From Tannerella sp. (GTDB lineage Bacteria; Bacteroidota; Bacteroidia; Bacteroidales; Tannerellaceae), in assembly GCA_031277235.1 (NCBI GenBank), contig JAITMT010000347.1:1-10260 (forward strand): 10,260 bases of DNA, given 5' to 3'. Positions 6,938 to 10,260 of this stretch are shown here, in pieces. Made by a program: the position numbers and the translations under genes. Under the pieces are notes generated by a model. The model worked only from the letters and a program-made list of their open reading frames with translations. It ran no database searches and was not told the origin of the DNA. How positions within the stretch are numbered: the first letter of the stretch is position 1; each line of letters begins with the position of its first letter.

Positions 6938-8323
6938 ATGGAGAAACAAAAAACATTGAGTTCGGAGTTTTCGTTGAACGGAAAAGGCTTACACACAGGC
7001 TTGAGCATCAATGCAACGTTCAAACCGGCGCCCGAAAATCACGGATATAAGATCAAGCGCATTGATTTGGAAGACCAGCCCGAAATCGAAGCGTTAGCCG
7101 AAAACGTAATCAATACGCAACGCGGCACGGTGCTTGCCAAAAACGGCGTGCAAGTCAGCACGATAGAACACGCTTTGGCTGCGCTGTATGCCCGTGGAAT
7201 AGACAATTGCCTCATAGAAGTTGATGCGCCCGAAATTCCGATTCTCGACGGAAGCGCCGTCATTTTCTCGGAAAACATTGAAAAAGTGGGTGTTACGGAA
7301 CAAAATGCACCGAAAGACTATTACATTGTCAAGCGCAAAATCGAAGTAAAGGACGAAAAAACCGGCTCTTCGCTCATCATTTTGCCCAACGACCATTTCA
7401 GCGTTAACGTGCTGATAGACTTCGAGTCGCCCGTTTTATCCAATCAATATGCTTCGCTGACGGACATCAGCCAGTTTTCGAGCGAAATTGCCGCATCGCG
7501 GACATTTGTTTTCGTGCGCGAAATCGAAATGCTGCTCCGAAACAACCTGATAAAAGGCGGAGACCTTGATAATGCGATTGTTATCTATGACAAAAAAATG
7601 GAGCAAAAGGAAATGGACAAAATCGCCGACGAAATCGGATTGCCCCATAAAAGCGTCAAGGATTTCGGGTACATTAATAATAAGCCGCTCGTTTTTCCCA
7701 ACGAACCGGCACGACACAAACTGATTGACGTAATCGGCGATATGGCGCTGATAGGCAAGCCGATAAAGGGACATATCATCGCGACCCGCCCCGGACACAA
7801 AATCAACAACCAACTCGCGCGCCTGATTCGCAAGGACATCAAACTCAACGAAATACAGGCTCCCGTTTACGATCCCGCCGAGCCGCCGCTGATGGATATA
7901 AACCGCATCCGCGAACTGTTGCCGCATCGCTATCCGTTCCTTTTGGTGGACAAGATTATCGAAATCGGAGGGGATTATATTGTTGGTATCAAGAATGTTA
8001 CGGTAAACGAGCCGTTTTTCCAGGGACATTTTCCACAGGAACCGATTATGCCCGGCGTACTGCTGGTTGAAGCGATGGCTCAAACGTGTGGTATTCTGGT
8101 ACTTAACTCGGTTTATGAGCCGGAACGCTATTCCACTTATTTTCTAAAAATTGACGGCGTGAAATTCCGCCAGAAAGTGGTACCCGGCGACACGCTAATA
8201 TTCAGATTACAAATGGTTTCACCGATTCGCAGAGGTATCGCTTCCATGAAAGGATACATTTTTGTCGGTGAAAAAATTGTTTGCGAGGCGGAACTTATGG
8301 CACAAATCATTAAGAATAAATAA
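6938..8323 (+). CDS. lpxC/fabZ: Bifunctional LpxC deacetylase / FabZ dehydratase
   Basis: A single 461-residue protein joins two enzymes. Residues 1-305 are LpxC, the zinc deacetylase of UDP-3-O-acyl-GlcNAc and the committed step of lipid A synthesis. The zinc ligands are His78, His260 and Asp264 (STIEH and RHKLID), with Glu77 as general base and His287 in RPGHKINN as the second catalytic residue. RTFVFVREIEML (188-199) is a family signature. Residues 316-461 are FabZ, which dehydrates 3-hydroxyacyl-ACP in fatty acid elongation. Its hot-dog fold carries His364 (QGHFP) and Glu378 (MPGVLLVEAMAQ), 14 residues apart as usual. The linker is only about ten residues. The fusion is a known Bacteroidota arrangement. 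It puts two enzymes that bear on the 3-hydroxyacyl-ACP branch point in fixed one-to-one ratio. Its neighbours lpxD and lpxA are each three bases away. Confidence 0.97.
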   Translation: MEKQKTLSSEFSLNGKGLHTGLSINATFKPAPENHGYKIKRIDLEDQPEIEALAENVINTQRGTVLAKNGVQVSTIEHALAALYARGIDNCLIEVDAPEIPILDGSAVIFSENIEKVGVTEQNAPKDYYIVKRKIEVKDEKTGSSLIILPNDHFSVNVLIDFESPVLSNQYASLTDISQFSSEIAASRTFVFVREIEMLLRNNLIKGGDLDNAIVIYDKKMEQKEMDKIADEIGLPHKSVKDFGYINNKPLVFPNEPARHKLIDVIGDMALIGKPIKGHIIATRPGHKINNQLARLIRKDIKLNEIQAPVYDPAEPPLMDINRIRELLPHRYPFLLVDKIIEIGGDYIVGIKNVTVNEPFFQGHFPQEPIMPGVLLVEAMAQTCGILVLNSVYEPERYSTYFLKIDGVKFRQKVVPGDTLIFRLQMVSPIRRGIASMKGYIFVGEKIVCEAELMAQIIKNK

Positions 8324-8326
8324 TTT

Positions 8327-9109
8327 ATGCACTCACCCTTAGCCGTTATTCATCCCGAAGCCAGTATTGGCAAAAATGTAACCGTTGACGCGTTTGCCGT
8401 CATCGAAAAAGACGTCGTCATCGGCGACAACTGTCGGATTTTTTCACATGCCGTCATCCTGGACGGCGCCCGCATAGGCGCTGATTGCAAGATATTTCCG
8501 GGCGCCGTCATCTCTGGAGTTCCGCAGGACATGAAATTTGCAGGCGAACAGACCACCGCCGAAATCGGCGACCGCACCACCCTCCGCGAATGCGTTACCA
8601 TCAACCGGGGCACTGCCTCCAAAGGGAAAACCGTCGTCGGAAATGACTGTTTGGTAATGGCTTACTCGCACATAGCGCACGATTGCGTCGTGAAAGACCA
8701 TGTTATCATCGGCAATGCTTCGCAAATTGCGGGCGAAGTGGAAATTGACGATTTTGCCATCGTCAGTGGCGGTGCGCTCGTTCACCAGTTCACCAAAATT
8801 TCGAAACACGTGATGATACAGGGCGGTTCGAGAGTCGGAAAAGATATTCCACCCTATACGCTCATCGGTCGCGAGCCGATTGCCTATTGCGGCATCAACA
8901 TCGTGGGACTGCACAGGCGCGGCTTCATAAAGAGTCAAATCTTTCTGATTCAGGACATTTACCGCACGCTCTACACGCGCGGACTGAACAACAGCGACGC
9001 CATCTACGCCATCGAAACCGAATACGAGCCAAGCCCCGAAAGAGACCTGATACTCAACTTTATAAAGACTTCCAAACGCGGAATTGTGAAAGGTTCCATT
9101 GACGATTAA
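8327..9109 (+). CDS. lpxA: UDP-N-acetylglucosamine acyltransferase
   Basis: LpxA adds a 3-hydroxyacyl chain to the 3-OH of UDP-GlcNAc, the first step of lipid A synthesis; the active enzyme is a trimer. The 260-residue protein has about ten coils of hexapeptide beta-helix (about 5-185: VVIGDN, ARIGAD, VIIGNA, VEIDDF). The loops GVPQDMKFAGE and RECVTINRGT are present. The catalytic His118 sits in AYSHIAHDC, matching E. coli His125, and GLHRRGF leads into the C-terminal helical domain (about 195-260). The acyl-chain ruler position, Gly173 in E. coli, aligns without gaps to Arg182 in LIGREPIAYCG, so the chain length used cannot be assumed to be C14. The start is three bases after lpxC/fabZ. No lpxB follows; the next gene has its own promoter. 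Confidence 0.96.
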   Translation: MHSPLAVIHPEASIGKNVTVDAFAVIEKDVVIGDNCRIFSHAVILDGARIGADCKIFPGAVISGVPQDMKFAGEQTTAEIGDRTTLRECVTINRGTASKGKTVVGNDCLVMAYSHIAHDCVVKDHVIIGNASQIAGEVEIDDFAIVSGGALVHQFTKISKHVMIQGGSRVGKDIPPYTLIGREPIAYCGINIVGLHRRGFIKSQIFLIQDIYRTLYTRGLNNSDAIYAIETEYEPSPERDLILNFIKTSKRGIVKGSIDD

Positions 9110-9128
9110 AATTTTATGATTATCTTTG
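9099..9128 (+). promoter_or_regulatory. Promoter for the pRiA4b ORF-3-like gene
   Basis: TATCTTTG (9121-9128) matches the TAnnTTTG -7 element, with TTG (9099-9101) 19 bases upstream at -33. The -33 part lies inside the last codons of lpxA. Initiation near 9135 gives a leader of about 19 bases, AT-rich and without a Shine-Dalgarno sequence. Confidence 0.6.
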
Positions 9129-9153
9129 CATAGTAATTTTTAGAAAAAAATAT

Positions 9154-9696
9154 ATGACGTATAGATTTTTATTGCTGTCAGATGAAGTTGATCGTTTCAA
9201 AAGAGAAATTCAAATCAGTTCAGAATCAACTTTTTACGACTTTCATAGAGCTATCCTTGACGCAACGGGCTATGATGAAAAACAACTGTATTCGTTTTTC
9301 GTTTGCGGAGACGACTGGAGCAAGGAAATAGAAATCACTCAGTTTGAGATGGATACATCTTCGGAAGAAGACAATTACACGATGGAGAATACCGTTCTCG
9401 AAGACCTGCTCGAAGAAGAACGCCAGAAGTTACTGTACGTTTTCGACCAGTTGTCCGACAGAGTTTTTTTCATCGAATTGCGCGAAATCATCACCGGCAA
9501 AAATATGGATAAGCCGCTCTGTACCAAGTCGGAAGGCACTCCGCCCATTCAATTCGTTGATTATGACGCTTCCATCAAAGATTCGCACCTGGATTTGGAC
9601 GACGATTTCTACGGCGACGACGATTACGACGACGATGAACTCGACAATCTCGGCGAAAGCTCCTTCGACGACGACCCGCTTTCGGACAGGTTTTGA
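9154..9696 (+). CDS. Plasmid pRiA4b ORF-3-like family protein with acidic tail
   Basis: The 180-residue protein resembles the family named after plasmid pRiA4b ORF-3, also annotated as IS1096 passenger-like. Typical features are the N-terminal strand YRFLLLSDEVDRFKREIQI, the segment TFYDFHRAILDATGYDEKQLYSFF-like (27-50), an acidic loop EMDTSSEEDNYTM, then LLYVFDQLSDRVFFIELREI (about 93-112). Despite the family name, nothing here suggests transposition, and such proteins are common single genes in Bacteroidales chromosomes. The function is unknown. From about residue 135 the protein becomes extremely acidic, with clusters such as LDLDDDF and YGDDDYDDDELD, and is probably disordered. No signal peptide or membrane segment is seen, so it is likely cytoplasmic. 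It has its own promoter after lpxA and no close downstream partner. Confidence 0.8.
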   Translation: MTYRFLLLSDEVDRFKREIQISSESTFYDFHRAILDATGYDEKQLYSFFVCGDDWSKEIEITQFEMDTSSEEDNYTMENTVLEDLLEEERQKLLYVFDQLSDRVFFIELREIITGKNMDKPLCTKSEGTPPIQFVDYDASIKDSHLDLDDDFYGDDDYDDDELDNLGESSFDDDPLSDRF

Positions 9697-9736
9697 GGGG
9701 GTGAAGATTTTATCATATTTTGCTGAAAATTAAAAT

Positions 9737-9821
9737 GTCCCGTCAGGAAATAAAAATGGGTAGAAAAGCGACAATTCATTCATTTGAACGTGCCGTAGGG
9801 ATATTTAACTGTTTTTTCTAC
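9737..9821. repeat. Candidate degenerate dispersed repeat
   Basis: Two related blocks lie about 50 bases apart: GTCCCGTCAGGAAAT (9737-9751) and GTGCCGTAGGGATAT (9789-9803), identical at 11 of 15 positions. They interleave with an 8-base inverted pair, GTAGAAAA (9760-9767) and TTTTCTAC (9814-9821). The CCGTAGGG and GGTAGAAAA motifs resemble intergenic repeats I recall from Bacteroidales genomes. No second copy exists in the window to prove this. Confidence 0.4.
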
Positions 9822-9892
9822 TTGATAACCGGGAGATTGCCGGTGTGAACTTGCTGTCCGTGCCACAAATTGAAAAAAGAATGCAAGCACTT

Positions 9893-9961
9893 GATTCTTG
9901 GGCTGCATTCGAAATGACAGGAAGATGTTCGTGTGTTTAATCCTAAAAAGATTCTGACAGG
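9893..9961. repeat. Repeat-like GATTCT...TGACAGG sequence, two forms
   Basis: GATTCT (9893-9898) and TGACAGG (9915-9921) flank a central GGGCTGCATTCGAAA-like segment. A shorter form, GATTCTGACAGG, lies at 9950-9961 without the centre. The long form resembles the widespread bacterial intergenic repeat with GATTCTTCGCTGCGCTCAGAATGACA-type order, here diverged. Identification is from memory of that motif. Confidence 0.35.
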
Positions 9962-9977
9962 GATTAAAAAAACACGA
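9929..9977. repeat. Imperfect 14-base-pair inverted repeat / hairpin
   Basis: TCGTGT (9929-9934) pairs with ACACGA (9972-9977), and TTTAATCC (9936-9943) pairs with GGATTAAA (9961-9968). One base is unpaired on the left and three on the right, around a 17-base loop. There is no clean T-run straight after, so it is not a textbook terminator. It could still end transcription from the upstream gene or be the remains of a small element. Confidence 0.45.
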
Positions 9978-10112
9978 TTTATCGCATTTTTACACTTAAT
10001 TTTCCCCGTCCCGGGCAGATTGCACCCGTCTTAAATCATCGGCAAAAATGAATATAATCACAAATAGATTTGAAAATTTCCCCTCCAAAAACCAAATTCA
10101 AGAATTTTTTCG

Positions 10113-10120
10113 TATATTTG
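10113..10120 (+). promoter_or_regulatory. -7 element of the mce promoter
   Basis: TATATTTG matches TAnnTTTG. No TTTG or TTG is found 19-21 bases upstream, so the -33 element is weak. Initiation near 10127 gives a leader of about 50 bases containing AAAAGGGACA (10161-10170), a weak purine-rich ribosome site. Confidence 0.5.
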
Positions 10121-10176
10121 CGCCCGAAATATTAATAATTCATAAAAACAAACAACAACTAAAAGGGACAAGTACT

Positions 10177-10260
10177 ATGAATATCTCTCACATTGAGCAC
10201 ATTGGGATTGCCGTAAAAAGTATTGACGAGCGCCTGCCCTATTACGAAAACGTTTTAGGT
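10177..10260 (+). CDS. mce: Methylmalonyl-CoA epimerase (5' part only)
   Basis: Only 28 codons are in the window and the frame continues past the right edge. The protein begins MNISHIEHIGIAVKSIDERL, then PYYENVLG. This is the start of the first beta-alpha-beta module of a VOC/glyoxalase-fold protein and closely fits methylmalonyl-CoA epimerase, where His8 in IEHIGIAV would be a metal ligand. The enzyme interconverts the R and S forms of methylmalonyl-CoA, linking succinyl-CoA to propionate formation. The ATG at 10177 gives the family N-terminus. The frame is open upstream to an ATG at 10048, but that start lies before the -7 promoter element. Another VOC protein cannot be fully excluded from so short a piece. 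Confidence 0.85.
   Translation, partial: MNISHIEHIGIAVKSIDERLPYYENVLG

Larger units (their letters stand above)
9697..10112. other. Non-coding stretch with degenerate repeats
   Basis: I see no credible gene on either strand between the end of the pRiA4b-like gene and the mce promoter. The stretch has mixed composition and contains several repeat-like pieces, listed separately (9737-9821, 9893-9961, 9929-9977). A small inverted repeat, ACCGG, seven bases, CCGGT (9828-9844), has no T-run after it. The part 9985-10112 shows nothing I can name. Confidence 0.6.

Noticed and set aside
9828..9844. ACCGG/CCGGT inverted repeat as a terminator
   Set aside because: The stem has only five base pairs, the loop seven bases, and no T-run follows.
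10048..10176. An in-frame ATG that would extend mce by 43 codons
   Set aside because: The extension contains the -7 promoter element and a low-complexity AT-rich leader. The ATG at 10177 gives the expected epimerase N-terminus.
1..10260. CRISPR array, tRNA, rRNA, complete insertion sequence or prophage
   Set aside because: I saw no regularly spaced repeats, no tRNA-like cloverleaf, no rRNA segment and no transposase, integrase or phage gene on either strand.

Overview
The window looks like a chromosomal segment of a Bacteroidota bacterium, most likely of the order Bacteroidales. Three things point there. The lpxC and fabZ reading frames are fused into one protein, a known Bacteroidota trait. 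Start sites are preceded by the Bacteroidota -7 element TAnnTTTG instead of sigma-70 boxes, and Shine-Dalgarno sequences are weak or absent. A methylmalonyl-CoA epimerase begins at the right edge. I cannot name the genus.

Left part (1-960): a visibly AT-rich accessory region read on the minus strand. It holds a partial, unrecognised lipoprotein gene cut by the window edge. Just upstream of it is a 53-codon gene for a shortened Phd/YefM-type antitoxin, with its own promoter and a candidate palindromic operator; no toxin gene lies beside it. Next comes cytidine deaminase, also on the minus strand (1055-1519).

Central part (1520-9109): a divergent promoter region of about 180 bases separates cdd from a long plus-strand run of tightly packed housekeeping genes. 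The first block is a secreted GH73 glucosaminidase with LysM repeats, purM-type AIR synthase, prfA (release factor 1) and pyrF (OMP decarboxylase), with gaps of 3-5 bases and one ATGA overlap. After a new promoter, the second block is lpxD, lpxC/fabZ and lpxA, each separated by 3 bases. It encodes three acylation or deacetylation steps of lipid A synthesis plus the FabZ dehydratase that competes for or supplies the 3-hydroxyacyl-ACP pool. The catalytic residues of all these enzymes appear intact.

Right part (9110-10260): a gene with its own promoter encodes a protein of the plasmid pRiA4b ORF-3-like family with a very acidic tail. A non-coding stretch of about 480 bases follows, with signs of degenerate dispersed repeats and one imperfect hairpin. 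The first 28 codons of methylmalonyl-CoA epimerase close the window.

Most of the window is ordinary conserved core genome. The parts worth a second look are the antitoxin remnant with its operator, the unknown lipoprotein, and the repeat-derived sequence between 9737 and 9977. I found no clear evidence of a new multi-gene system.
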